A stretch of 64,000 bases of DNA from Corythucha ciliata (taxonomy: Eukaryota > Arthropoda > Insecta > Hemiptera > Tingidae), in contig CM075937.1 of assembly GCA_038030265.1 (NCBI GenBank), positions 32,158,198 to 32,222,197 on the forward strand, read 5' to 3'. Below are positions 30,978 to 41,370 of this stretch, piece by piece (position 1 is the first letter of the stretch; each line of letters opens with the position of its first letter). Both the position numbers and the translations under genes were made by a program. A model generated the notes under the pieces. The model was not told the origin of the DNA, made no database searches, and was given only the letters and a program-made list of their open reading frames with translations.

Positions 30978-31520
30978 CTAAAGAACGGATGTTGAGGGCT
31001 TCTTTTGCAGCACCGGAAACGACTGCTGTAACAGGTCTGCCAGGTAACCTGTAATTACGTCCGAACAGAGATCAGGAAGAAGAGAGAGTTCCAAGTCACA
31101 GTACGAGTGATCGAGAAGAGTCAAATTGAGTTTACATCGTCCGGTTATGTTGGACGTAAAAAACGTGGAGGACACCTCTTTCCTGAAGATGGAAGAATAG
31201 GTATCCCGAGCTTCAGAGCAGTTTTGTGGTCCAGGAAGCTTAAGGAGCTACCTGTGTAGATCAAAGCTCTTACGGAATGACCATTGATTGCAGCAGCAAC
31301 CATAGTTTTAGAAAGACTAACGACAGCTGAACAGATAACGGTGTTTGATGACCGGGACTGAGACGACCGGTATTCCGGTGGGGTTGATTCCTGATGTGAT
31401 GTGTTTCCCGTTCTTTTGACGACGGCAAAATGCCCTTTTTTACTGCATTTGTTGCAAACAGCGTTTCCTACAGCGTTGGGGCAATACAGTTCGAGAGTGT
31501 TTAGTTCTGCCACAAAAAAA
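30978..31520 (-). pseudogene. Ty3/gypsy zinc knuckle and aspartic protease remnant
   Basis: The minus-strand frame 31145-31513 contains VCNKCSKKGHFAVV, a CCHC zinc knuckle whose last Cys has become Val, and then ALIYTGSSLSFLDHKTALKL, a retroviral-type protease motif in which the catalytic Asp of D-T-G is Tyr. A second frame (30978-31175) continues the protease-RT linker with LDHSYCDLELSLLPDLCSDV. Both catalytic and zinc residues are damaged. Confidence 0.85.
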
Positions 31521-31860
31521 TAACATTTTGAGAGACAGCAGCGACGGTTTGATTGGTGAATTCAGACGATTCTTGAGGATTTTGATTCAACAGAGCATTT
31601 ACTGTAGGAAATGAATTGAACGAAAGAGATTGTAAATGAGCAAGTTCCAGCGAGCGGGCACCCCGGGACGCTTGTTTCTAAGTCAGAGAAGAATTTTCGA
31701 GGAAACGTTGTCGAATTTAAGGATCCAGCCTTGAAATGAAGTTTTCGAATGTTCTGAACCAATGATCCCATTCGGTGATGGCTAAACTTAAGTTTGGTTC
31801 AGTCTCGAACCGTGGTCTGGCTTGAGTACGTTTTGCATAGTTCAAGATCAATAAATTGTG
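31521..31860 (-). pseudogene. Ty3/gypsy gag remnant
   Basis: A minus-strand frame at 31562-31771 and neighbouring frames run directly upstream of the zinc knuckle in the position of gag. Only pieces such as STTFPRKFFSDLETS are open. No gag family motif is strong enough to name, and the call rests on position. No long terminal repeat or primer-binding site was recognised beyond 31860 or below 28525. Confidence 0.45.
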
Positions 31861-32250
31861 GTGAGATTACGAGATTGAACTAGACCTTTTTGTATGGAAT
31901 CAAAACATAAAACATTGAAACATAAGAGGGGGGGGGGGCAGCAGATCAGTAGGAAACCTGTCCAGTCCAAAAAAAAGTCTTTGGAGGTGACGGTCTACGG
32001 GCCGAGGATTTCCAATCCCCCAGGGGCTGAACTTGTCGCTCTTCTCCCTTCATTCTTGGACAAGGAATGTGGGAGATTTGTACGTTTCTGAGATTTCGTT
32101 AATTTTTCGAGAGAATTAGTATAATTTAAGAGCTAATATTCACATTATAAGCGAGTCGGTCCTTGAGATTAATTTCAATTTTGTCTCCATTCACTTTGAA
32201 TTCTAGCAATTACATAGATTTTTCCAGTTTCCCCCTTGTTCCATAATGAG
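31861..32250. other. Non-coding sequence, nothing recognised
   Basis: Sequence between the gypsy relic and the foldback element, with a 10-base G run at 31929-31938. No structure recognised. Confidence 0.4.
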
Positions 32251-32703
32251 AATGTCCCATCCACTTGGCTTCATGGAATGGATGTCCGTTTCACGAAGTG
32301 GCTCCACTTACCGTAATTTCAAAAAAATCCGTCATCTGGACAAAAAAATGTCCATTTCTTGACAAGGAAATCGCGTTTGTCCAGTTGTTGAAATTAAGCT
32401 TTCTTACTGCAAGTGGATGCACAACGTCATTTTTTAGCCGGTTTTTGAGTGCTCAGTAAAATAACCTTTTTAAATAAAAAAAAATTGTTTCAGCACCTGA
32501 GATTCCTCACGCATCCATTTCACGAAAAGGATAATGTTGTTGCATCCACTTGCAGTATTGTAGCTTGATTTCAGCAACTGGACAAACACGATTTCCTTTT
32601 CAAGAAATGGACAATTTTTTTGTCCAGATGTCGTAATTTTTTGAAGTTACGGCAAGTGGAGCCACTTCGTGAAATGGACATCCATTTCGTGAAATGGACA
32701 ATT
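32251..32703. mobile_element. ~450-bp foldback element with ~160-bp arms
   Basis: The left arm runs from about 32275 (GGATGTCCGTTTCACGAAGT) through TCATCTGGACAAAAAAATGT and TTTGTCCAGTTGTTGAAATT to CAAGTGGATGCA near 32420. The right arm, from TGCATCCACTTGCAGT near 32540 to GAAATGGACATCCATTTC at 32689, is its inverted copy with scattered differences. The spacer is about 115 bp. Words TGTCCATTTC and CACGAA are repeated at the ends. There is no coding capacity. Confidence 0.85.
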
Positions 32704-35560
32704 ACTCGACATGTATACGACAAGAATATGTAAATGAATATGTAGGTACGGGTTTGAGTTGAGCTCTTAATCAGCCCCCTAGCAAAAATTGTTGTTTTAT
32801 TCCAGGGCTACTCTACACCGTTCTAAAACACTCTTCCACCCCCTTCTCAACACAACCTGCTGTAAAACATCAGTAAATAAATAAAAAGAGGCCTAAAGTT
32901 TCTAGTTGGGTGCTATAAGGACCTGTGTACATTTCCAACCCGGAGGCGCGTTATTACCCCTTTATATAACAATTACCCTTCCGTATAGTGCAATAGATGA
33001 GGGGTGTATTCTTTAAACCTTGGTAGCTTTATATTGCCTCGTTAATTTTTATTATAAGTCACCGAACATTTATTGCATTTGCCGCCCCACCCCCTCCTTC
33101 GCCAGTATTCTATGATAGTCTGCTAAATACTGCGATTTGTGTCCAAAGCAGTAGTGAGGGGCTAACTCTCCACTTCGTCATCGGAGTGGTAGACGGCAAA
33201 TGAAAAACGTGAGGAAGAGCTCAAAAAGCAGATTTTTCCCCAGCATTGCGTTGTAAATACTAAGCTTTGATAAGCTTGTAGTGGAGGGAGGGAGGGAGTA
33301 CCTTTTTTCGTCTTTCATCACAACTGGGGCATTTCAGCATTTACTATGAACTTTTCTGAATCATCGACCTCTCACTCTTTTCAAATGTCAATGAATCACC
33401 CGTGTGATCTACATCAGTGGTGGCTTCAGGATGAACAAAAACATATTTAAATAACATCCTCTCACCCTCTCGCTTATACCCCTTTCCCAGCAACTCTCTT
33501 TTTTATGCTCTTCGCACGGACTCTCCATACTATTGAAGAAAAAAACTATCGTGCGCCCGTTTTTCTGAGCGTATTTTGCATAAGCCTCGTGACTTCCACC
33601 ATTTGAAATCGTGGCACCTGGGGCGGTTAATGACAGCACACCCAAAGAGGGTAAGACACCCCCTACCGCCCATCCAGCCGTTATTACATTCTAATTCCAT
33701 CAATTCCCATCCACCATAAGTCAGAAAGGAGCGGGAGAGATGACCTGTTTTGATTAATAATAAGATTGACCTCCCCTCCATGCCGTTTCAATCTTCCGCG
33801 ATCGTCTGGGCTCTCTCTGAGCCGTCTTACACTTTTGGACGGTATTCGTCACTTTTTTACAGCTTGAGAGATTTAGAGCGATATTTTGTGCAAATAACTG
33901 TTTGGAGGGGTGAAAATAGACGTGGGGTTGGATTTACAGTAATTGGCTCTCTCCCAAGTTATATAGAGAGAAAACCGGAGAGTAAGAAGCAGCGCTTAAC
34001 AGGGCCTGAAAATTCCTTTTTATCCCCCCCCCCTCACCACAACACAACAATTTCGTGACTTTAATGCTCCTCGCAGAATTATTATAATTTCACCCAATTA
34101 TCTTGTTCCTCCCCATCCATCTCCAGCCTTCACATAACCAATTTTATGCGACCTAAACCACCGAATGCACAAATACTCTCACATAACACTCTCTCCCTCT
34201 CTCTCGTAGCCAATAATGAACAGTTTCAAGCTCTTATTATTTTCTTCGTTTTCAAAAGCTGTAGACACGAGTAGCCCGCAGGTATGAGCCGTCCATATTT
34301 CACGCCATGGAAATGTTTTATATGTTAATGAGAGAACTTAAAACGAACCTTTTACCCCGAGCCACCCCTCCAACACCCGTCACCGCTCTTTCTCTATTCT
34401 AGCTCATCAACTGTAAAGGAGTCTTTATTTTATTTGCATTTTAAGGGAATGAAGGGTAGAGTTGAGTTTGTAACTGGAATAAGTCCCAATTAACAAAGCC
34501 CTTGCATTCATTATGACTGGAAGGAGGCGAGAGCGCTGAAAGCTCACGAAATAAAAAGATTGGGATTTGGGATACATTTGAGAGTCTTGTTTTAAATTAG
34601 GAGAATAAAGGATTTTCTTCCATAAAACCTTAAAATATTGATTTTTTTTCTTGTTGCTTAACTTGTAAAACACGTCCTCGCTATTCAATTAAATCGAGAG
34701 GACATCTAGTTAGGGCTCAAGTTCATTTATCTTTTCCTTTTTCGTCCTTCTCATTCTGATTGGACCCAGCTCTCTTTAAAAATTAAAAACGAAGAAGAAG
34801 AAGAAGGGGAAGAAAAAAAAGGGTTGGGGATTAAAAACTGTTTATAAAGCGCGGTGGTTCGAGGACATCGAGGACATTGGTAACGTCCTCCGCCCCTCTC
34901 CACAGTTCCGGGGCCATAACATGTCGTTCTAATGTACCCCCGACCCACACCGTGAGTATCGCTCTGGTTCTAAAGGTGTAAATCACCTTGGGCAATGTAT
35001 TAAGTTTTTTCTCTCCCTGGCTCATTTTCTTTTTTTGAAAAAAAAGAAAAAAAAAGTCAAGACAGCCAGGGTAGAGAGGAATGTTAATCCGTACTAATGA
35101 TTCCTCCATAGGCCTTATGGCCGCTTTGTAGAGAGAGACAGAGTAGGATAGAGAAGGAAGACTCATAATGAACAACAAGGCTGGAAAGGTGGAAGAGCTC
35201 CAATTAACTTTTTGACTTATGGTCCCCGCCGGGCTGGCTCACGCTTTTATTTTATTTTTTTAATCTTTATCAAAATCTGTATTATCATTTCAGAGAGGAT
35301 AGTTAAATTTGCCCCAAAGCGCGAGTTCCAATCGACAGTATTCGAAAACAAAGAAAGCGTATGCGACCAGCGACAGTTACTCGCAATGGGGACTCGCAGG
35401 TATTCGAGACCTCTCATATAGGCTGGATCCTGAAGCCTAAGGTTCGGGTAGTCGCAGCTTGCGAGTGGAGACGCCTTTGCCTGGGGGGAAAGGGAGTGAA
35501 AACACGAGAGTAGTGCCCCGTCCTTTTCAAGAACATTTGTTTCAATTCGATGATACGACC
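32704..35560. other. Apparently single-copy non-coding island
   Basis: No shared repeat families and no coding motifs. Contains a GAA-rich tract at 34791-34807, poly(A)/poly(T) tracts at 35030-35055, and AATTA words. Open frames such as 33750-34058 and 34831-35178 are low in complexity. Confidence 0.4.
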
Positions 35561-35599
35561 AGAGGAAAACCTTTCACACACGAGTGTATTGCATTGAAT

Positions 35600-36110
35600 G
35601 GAAAATGCTATTGAAGGGCCAGACCCAAGAAATTAGTTTCTTGCAGAAAAAAATCACACAAAACGTATTTTTGATTACTCAAACCTCCAAAATTGACTTT
35701 TCAAGAGCTAAACAGGCGGAAAATAAGTTTTTCCAACGACTTAAGCCCCTACAAAATTATTCAGTTTTTTTCAGTGAATTGGTTTTTCGGAAATTGGTTT
35801 TATTAGTTTGAGAGCCAAAACGCGCGAGAATGGTCATTCCAGAGCTAAACCAGCCAAAATTTATTCTATACAATATAGAGCCAAACCCTTCAAATTGATT
35901 TTTATTGTTATTAATATTATCAGTTTTTAAGCCATAGTACTTGATAAATGTTATATTTTTAGGGTTTTGGCTTTTTTCTTCTTCTATTTTTTTTGTGATT
36001 TTTATTGTGTCAAATTACCCGCGGAATGGGTTTTTTCAGTAATCCAAGATCGCCAATTTTGTTTTTTTGGAAAGCAAAACCCATGCATTTTTATTTTTTT
36101 CCCTCCACTA
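35600..36110 (+). repeat. Degenerate ~30-bp tandem repeat, type B (array B2)
   Basis: Words such as CCAAAATTGACTTTTCAAGA, ACAAAATTATTCAG, GAATTGG, CCAAAATTTATTC and TCAAATTGATTTTTATTG occur about every 30-60 bp, separated by GAGCCAAA-like words. The similarity between units is weak. It is assigned to type B by the AAA-CC-AATTTT core and the GAGC(T/C)AAA joint. Confidence 0.5.
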
Positions 36111-36480
36111 TCCAAGAGCAGGGGCATGGCACACGCCCCAGGCACGGAATCCTAAGTGGATTATTGTGCTGCTCTTGGATCGGTTGATCTAGTCCAGAGT
36201 CCCTCTCATCGTATGAGGTTGAGGAGGTCCTCAGCTAGTGTCTCGCTGGCCGGAACATAAATATCAGGCGTGTGAAGCCCGAAAATGCTGATCCTGCGAA
36301 GATAGCTCTCTCCTCTTAATAAGGTTAGAGGTCGTCGCTTCTTAGAAGCGATAAGAGATAATCGCTAACTGGACCCTTGAGCACGAGAGTGACAAGAATG
36401 ATGAGCTAGCGCGCGCCGTGTGCTTCGAGTGCGGTTACATAGACACCACACAACGAAAACATAGAGCTTGTGAACGGGCA
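36111..36480 (-). pseudogene. GC-richer coding-like block, unidentified
   Basis: This block interrupts type B repeats and is less AT-rich than them. On the minus strand (about 36210-36375) it reads RRPLTLLRGESYLRRISIFG, then LHTPDIYVPASETLAEDLLN and LIR followed by a stop, which looks like the C-terminus of a real protein. The plus strand at 36375-36480 is also open with CFECGYIDTTQRKHRACE. I cannot place either. A fragment of a LINE or other transposon polyprotein is possible. Confidence 0.3.
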
Positions 36481-38060
36481 TTAATAAAAGAGCCAAACTC
36501 ACAAAAATTGGGGTTTAAAAGAGAGAATTCCACGAAATTCTGGGTTTGAAAGCGTGAAAACCGCAAAATTGGGGTAGGAAATTGCAGAAATCCGTGAAAT
36601 TTTGTTTTGTTTGTTGTCAAAGAATGATTCCTAGGCGACTCGTCCACCTTAGAACATGATTCAAAAATCCCTTATTATAGTAGAATACGAGATCCGATGA
36701 GTCCCGAGTTGCTGGAGGGGGGAAACCATGATTGTGGAGTGGGAGAAAGTTTGGAAAATTGCCTAAATTTGGGATTTTCGAAATCAATTGAATTTGAGGG
36801 GGTTCCTGACGTATTTGTTAACGCTGAGTCAAATGAGACGAAAGCCAGGCCGCTAGCATTATGATCGTTTGAACCCCTATACCTAAAGAAATATATTTTG
36901 ATGAGGGGTGGGGGCAGAGTCAAAAGCGCAGCAGTGGTGGGGCAGCTGCCCACCCCTAGATACCATCATGAAGTACAAATTGTACGGAGTCGCCAGTCGC
37001 CACATTTTGTTTCACCAACGCCAACAAAAAAATCATTTCTCGGATTTCGCTATCTAAAAATCTGATTTCGGGAATTTTTTCCTCGCAAAAACCCCATTTT
37101 CACGTTTTTGGCTCACTAAAATAGTATATTACGATCCAAGGACGGCATGATGCTCATTACGGCCGAGGGCGGCAGTTGTCGCCCGAAATCGTAATGAGGA
37201 ATACGGGTTTTGTACCCTGAAAACCTATTTCGTGGGGTGGGCTTATTCAAAAACCGATTTTGCGGATTTCTCTCATCAGAAAAAAAATTTTGCGGTGGTG
37301 GCCAGCTAAAAATCCGTTTTCGTGGGTACCACTCGCTAAAAAACCGATCTTGCTCGATTCTTGTCGCTGAAAATCCAGTTGCGAGGCGTTGTCTCATTCA
37401 GGATTATGCACATTACATAAAATCATTTTCGCAGGTCTGGCTCACTATAATAAACCAGTAGGTCATATTTCGCTCACTAAAACAACTTATTTCGCGGGTT
37501 TATCTCGCTATAACCCGATTTCGAGGGTCTGACAAACTGAAAAATAAATAACGCCGGGTTGAGTCGTTCAAAAACCAATTTTGCACACTGAAAAAAATAA
37601 CAAAACACTTTCGCCGGGTTTTGCTGCAGAAAACCCAATTTTACTTATTCCTGATTTTCTCTCTAATCAAACCATTTCCATCGATTATTGCGGCTCAGGC
37701 TTACAAAAAAAGGGAAGGTACTCATTTCTCAGATTATTCTCATTGAAACACCAATTTCACGTATGTTTGGAGCTGAAAAGCCAATGTCGCGAGGTTGTAC
37801 GCAAACTCACTAAAAAATAATTTTTGGTGGGTTTGTCTTGCCAAAATATCAATTCTGTAGATTTTTGTTGCTTCGTGGGGTCGCCTCATTCAAAAACCGA
37901 TTTCACGGACCATTTTTACGGTTCTGGCTCACTAAAACGGTTGCTCGCCAAATAATCATTTTCGCGGGTCTGGCTCATTAAACTCGAAATTCGTGGGTTT
38001 TGGCTAGCTGATGAAAGCCCATCTCATTGGGTTGCCCCGTATTTAAAGTAATCCGTTCAA
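36480..38060 (+). repeat. Degenerate ~30-bp tandem repeat, type B (array B3)
   Basis: From about 37010 units such as AAAAACCGATTTTGCGGATT, AAAAAAAATTTTGCGGTGG, AAAAATCCGTTTTCGTGGG and AAAAAACCGATCTTGCTCG follow one another at 28-31 bp, with CTCATTC/CTCGCT joints. The region 36480-36610 holds a few units in reverse, and 36620-37000 is a non-repetitive insert. Because the step is close to 30, the frame is kept, and the minus strand shows a decapeptide-like pattern (P-x-N-R-F). Confidence 0.75.
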
Positions 38061-38850
38061 GTATTCCGTTTAATTCCGTTTCACCCCAATAGATTAAGGG
38101 ATGGCTACGCCCCTGGTGACGAATACCTTCAACTTAAACAATTTCGTGTCTATTTTTCCACTGAACTCACAATTTCGTCAAGCTGCTGATTATTCAATAG
38201 CAAAAATTTTACGTTTATTTACCCTAAGAAACATGCAATGTCGCATCTAATTATGCACCTAATTATCCACTTTAATATTAATTTTTGTGGCTAATTGTTC
38301 TTCGCAATTTGCAGTTTCTGCTTTGCATATAAAGCTTGCTCCCTCGTTGCCAGTTGGCCAAAAATAAACCTAAACGTGAATGAAAAAATCTCTAGTAATG
38401 GTCCGACGGCCCTGCACTGCATGTGAAGCCCTGTCCTGTTGCGCTTTCCATTACCCTGGATTATTCCCTGTGCCCACCTTGGGCATACCCTAATCAAGCA
38501 CTTTCAGGCCCCTCATGACTTTTGCCCCACACCGCAAAAACGTGCGTTCCCCCCCCCCCACCACCACTGACTTTTTGAGCTTTCCCCCCTAGCGCGACCA
38601 CCGCATCCCCTTGTGTTGACGCCCCTAGCAGATGACTGATGAGGCTGGCTGGGTCCCCATGAAAAAGACCCCGAACTCTTGGTGTTTTTCTTAAATTAAA
38701 CATTAATGGCCGTATTCAGAGACCTTCCTCATTGGAGCGTTAACTTAAGTTGTGCAAAGATCATCATGCGGCTTATTAAAATGCATTACCAGTTTTTGAA
38801 GCACTTTAAGGCGGCCTTAAGTTAAGGAAGATCACTGAATGCGGCCATAA
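38061..38850. other. Non-repetitive insert between arrays B3 and C2
   Basis: GC-richer segments (38460-38660) with C-runs and no coding motif. Similar GC-rich modules sit in the middle of other arrays. Confidence 0.35.
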
Positions 38851-39830
38851 AACCCTAAACTTGCATTTTTGATGAGATGAAGACCCGAAAGTCACATTGC
38901 CGCGAATATTCGGCCGTAGAACTCCCAGTTTACTGCCTGGGTACTCCTCATGTTCCAGGCTCTGTTGGATCCGCCCCGTGCCGCCACGAAATATATTATG
39001 ACCCCAAAACTTGCAGATTTGCTTAAACTAAGGTCCCGAACTTGCGATTTCACTTAAATTAAAACCCACAACAGTCAATTTCGCGGATATTCAGCCGGAA
39101 AACTTCCAATGGGACTGCAACTACCTTGGATGTTTGCCTTAAAAATGTCTTGTGATTTTGCGGCTATTTGTCAGGCTAATTAATTTCGCTCGAAAGACCC
39201 GAAGTTGCCAAATCACAAATATTGATTTCTAAATGTTGCAGTTATACGGTTATTCGCCATAGAACTGGCGCAGTCGGGGCCACTAATTGTGAGCCAGGGT
39301 TCACACATACTAAAAAAACATCATACTTCCTTTGAAAAAATGACCGAAACTAGCAATTTCATTGAAATTAAGACGTGAAACTCGCCTCTGAACCAGCGTC
39401 CTCTGAAGCGAAATTTTCCTAATTGTGATGTGGAGGGGGGGGGGGCTGACAGTAAAGGTCGATACATATTCGGACGTGACGTGGGAACAAGCTGTCCCAA
39501 GTGTGATGCAAAATTCCAGAAAGAGGCTTTTGTTTGTTTGTGTTCCCATTGCTCTGACGTGACGAGGGAACTTGTGGGATGATGCGTGTCCGAGCAATGT
39601 GAACGTAAACAAATAAAAGCCTATGTTGGCGTTTTTTATCCCAAGTGGGACAGCGTGGTCCCATGTCACGTCCGAGTAGTCTGAATTGACCTTAAGTCCC
39701 GAAACTTATATTTCCACATGAATTAAGACCTCAAACTTGCAATTTCACGGATAATCAGCCAGGAAAATTGTCATTTTCGACGAAAATAACTTCGAAACGA
39801 ACTAGTGAACCACTGAAGGCTTCCGACCTC
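38850..39830 (-). repeat. Degenerate ~30-bp tandem repeat, type C reversed (C2)
   Basis: Units read (G)AAACTTGCAATTTC(A/G)C followed by GGAT-ATT-AGCC or GAATTAAGACC, for example near 39000-39100, 39180-39260 and 39700-39760. A GC-rich module (GGATCCGCCCCGTGCCGCC, about 38970) is embedded. A non-repetitive insert at about 39420-39690 contains GGACGTGAC/GTCACGTCC words in inverted positions (39470 and 39664) and may be a further short TIR element. The array resumes after the foldback element, at about 41190-41370. Confidence 0.7.
39420..39690. mobile_element. Possible TIR element inside array C2
   Basis: GGTCGATACATATTCGGACG, TGACGTGGGA near 39457-39486 is mirrored by TCCCATGTCACGTCCGAGTA, GTCTGAATTGACC at 39658-39690. 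A second internal inverted pair is GTGTTCCCATTGCTCTGACG / CGAGCAATGTGAACG. TIRs are about 35 bp and imperfect, extending roughly 39456-39691. A possible diverged MITE. Confidence 0.5.
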
Positions 39831-39840
39831 TATGATTATA

Positions 39841-40456
39841 CAGGGTGTACAAAAAGCGACTGGACAGAGAAAAACCAGTGAAGGGGCAACTCATTTCTGA
39901 TCGAAATGACTATTTGCACTTTTCCGAAATTCCGCTTTGTTTCCGAGGTATCCACCATTTTCTGATTTTTCCAGAAACAGCTTGTTGCACACGCAGTAAT
40001 TGTCGCAATGGCAAAAATAATGAGCCCATTGGAAAGAGCACAACATTTTCTATTTAAAGAGCCTTTTTTAATCCAGATCAGACGGCATCTACTACGTTTT
40101 GAACCAGCTTAATGGCGAAAAAACGTAAATTTCTGACTACATCACCATATCACCAATTCTTCCGGAATTAAGTTTCCTCGCTATTAAGCTGATTCAAAAC
40201 GTAGTAGATATCATCTGATCTGGATAAAAATAGGCTCTTAAAATAGAAAATTTCGTGCTCTTTCCAATGGGCTCATCATTTTTGCCATTACAACAATTAT
40301 TGCATGTGTAACTAGCTGTTTCTGAAAAAATCAGAAAATGGCGGATATCTCGGAAACAAAGCGGAATTTCGGAAAAGTGCAAATAGTCATTTCGATCAGA
40401 AATGAGTTGCCCCTTCACTGGTTTTTTTTCTGTCCAGTCGCTTTTTGTACACCCTG
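39841..40456. mobile_element. 616-bp palindromic foldback element, TA/TATA-flanked
   Basis: It starts CAGGGTGTACAAAAAGCGAC and ends with the inverted copy GTCGCTTTTTGTACACCCTG. The arms are about 280 bp each and run almost to the centre, with a small number of differences between them. The flanks read TATA on both sides (39837-39840 and 40457-40460), compatible with a TA duplication as in Tc1/mariner. The small open frames in each arm mirror one another and are not coding. It sits inside type C repeats. Confidence 0.92.
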
Positions 40457-41190
40457 TATAATAATTGAATTTACTCACGTCAAAGTGGTCTTCACATCAG
40501 AAGAACCTTATAGATTGATAGAACCGGACCATGTTGTTCTCGCCTGCACACTTTGAACCAGTTCGGCGGAGTTATGTTATTCATAGGCACCGTTATATAG
40601 TTTTTCCGGAGTTTTTAAAGTTGTGCTCTTGCTTTGAGGCACGAAGAAGTATTTGTACATATTTTATTACGCCTCACAGCAAATGAATAAAAGTAATAGC
40701 AATAGTAAGATAGAACTTAGAACAGCGATCGTAAAGTGATAACTAAGGCAAAAAGGAGGAAATGATAATTTGATAAGAGAAAATAAGTATACCTATTCTG
40801 CGGAGCCTAGTTTCAGTAAGTTCAGACGGACTATTTAATTCCATTTTAATGTGTAAAATTCGTTTTAAATAATTAAAGAAAATGAGAATGAAACCATGAA
40901 TCTCCACAATACCAAGATCAACCACTCGAAAAAAGTTGAACTAAGTGACGTTACGGACACTCAGCTCAGCACAAGGCGTTGTGTCGAGTGCAAAAATTAA
41001 TGAAATTTTATGACCAATTTAATAATTATTGGCATGATTTTGAGAGCACTATGTTGCGACAAGTTCATTTTTAGGTTCTACTTGGCAAAAAAAAAAAATC
41101 TCCCTTGAAAATTTCGACCCATGCAAGTTCCTAATTCGTCTGGCCAATGTCGTGGGCCAGCTCGAGTTCTGCGGTCACTAAAAAACAAAA
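40457..41190. other. Non-coding sequence, nothing recognised
   Basis: AT-rich DNA between the foldback element and the last type C units; poly(A) at 41089-41097. Confidence 0.4.
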
Positions 41191-41370
41191 AAACAAAAAA
41201 AAAGAAACTTTCAAATTCGTGAAATAAAGACCAGAAACTTGCAATTTTGATCAAATAAAGCCCGGAAACTTAATTTTGCGGATAGTTATACCCGAAAGTT
41301 GCAACTCCGCAGTTTTTCGCTCCGAGAGATGTAATTTTGTGGCTATATTTGCCAGGCCTGAATCGTCACA
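41191..41370 (-). repeat. Type C tail (array C2 continued)
   Basis: AAACTTTCAAATTCGTGAAA, GAAACTTGCAATTTTGATC, GGAAACTTAATTTTGCGGAT and GAAAGTTGCAACTCCGCAG follow at about 30-bp steps. Confidence 0.65.

Noticed and set aside
34831..35178. 115-codon minus-strand frame as a membrane protein
   Set aside because: The hydrophobic Phe/Lys run comes from poly(A)/poly(T) tracts; the frame has no motif or neighbouring coding evidence.
39310..40556. Several 70-120-codon frames on both strands
   Set aside because: Those at 39845-40057 and 40194-40478 are mirror images produced by the long inverted repeat. Those at 39310-39669 are low-complexity and span a repeat boundary.
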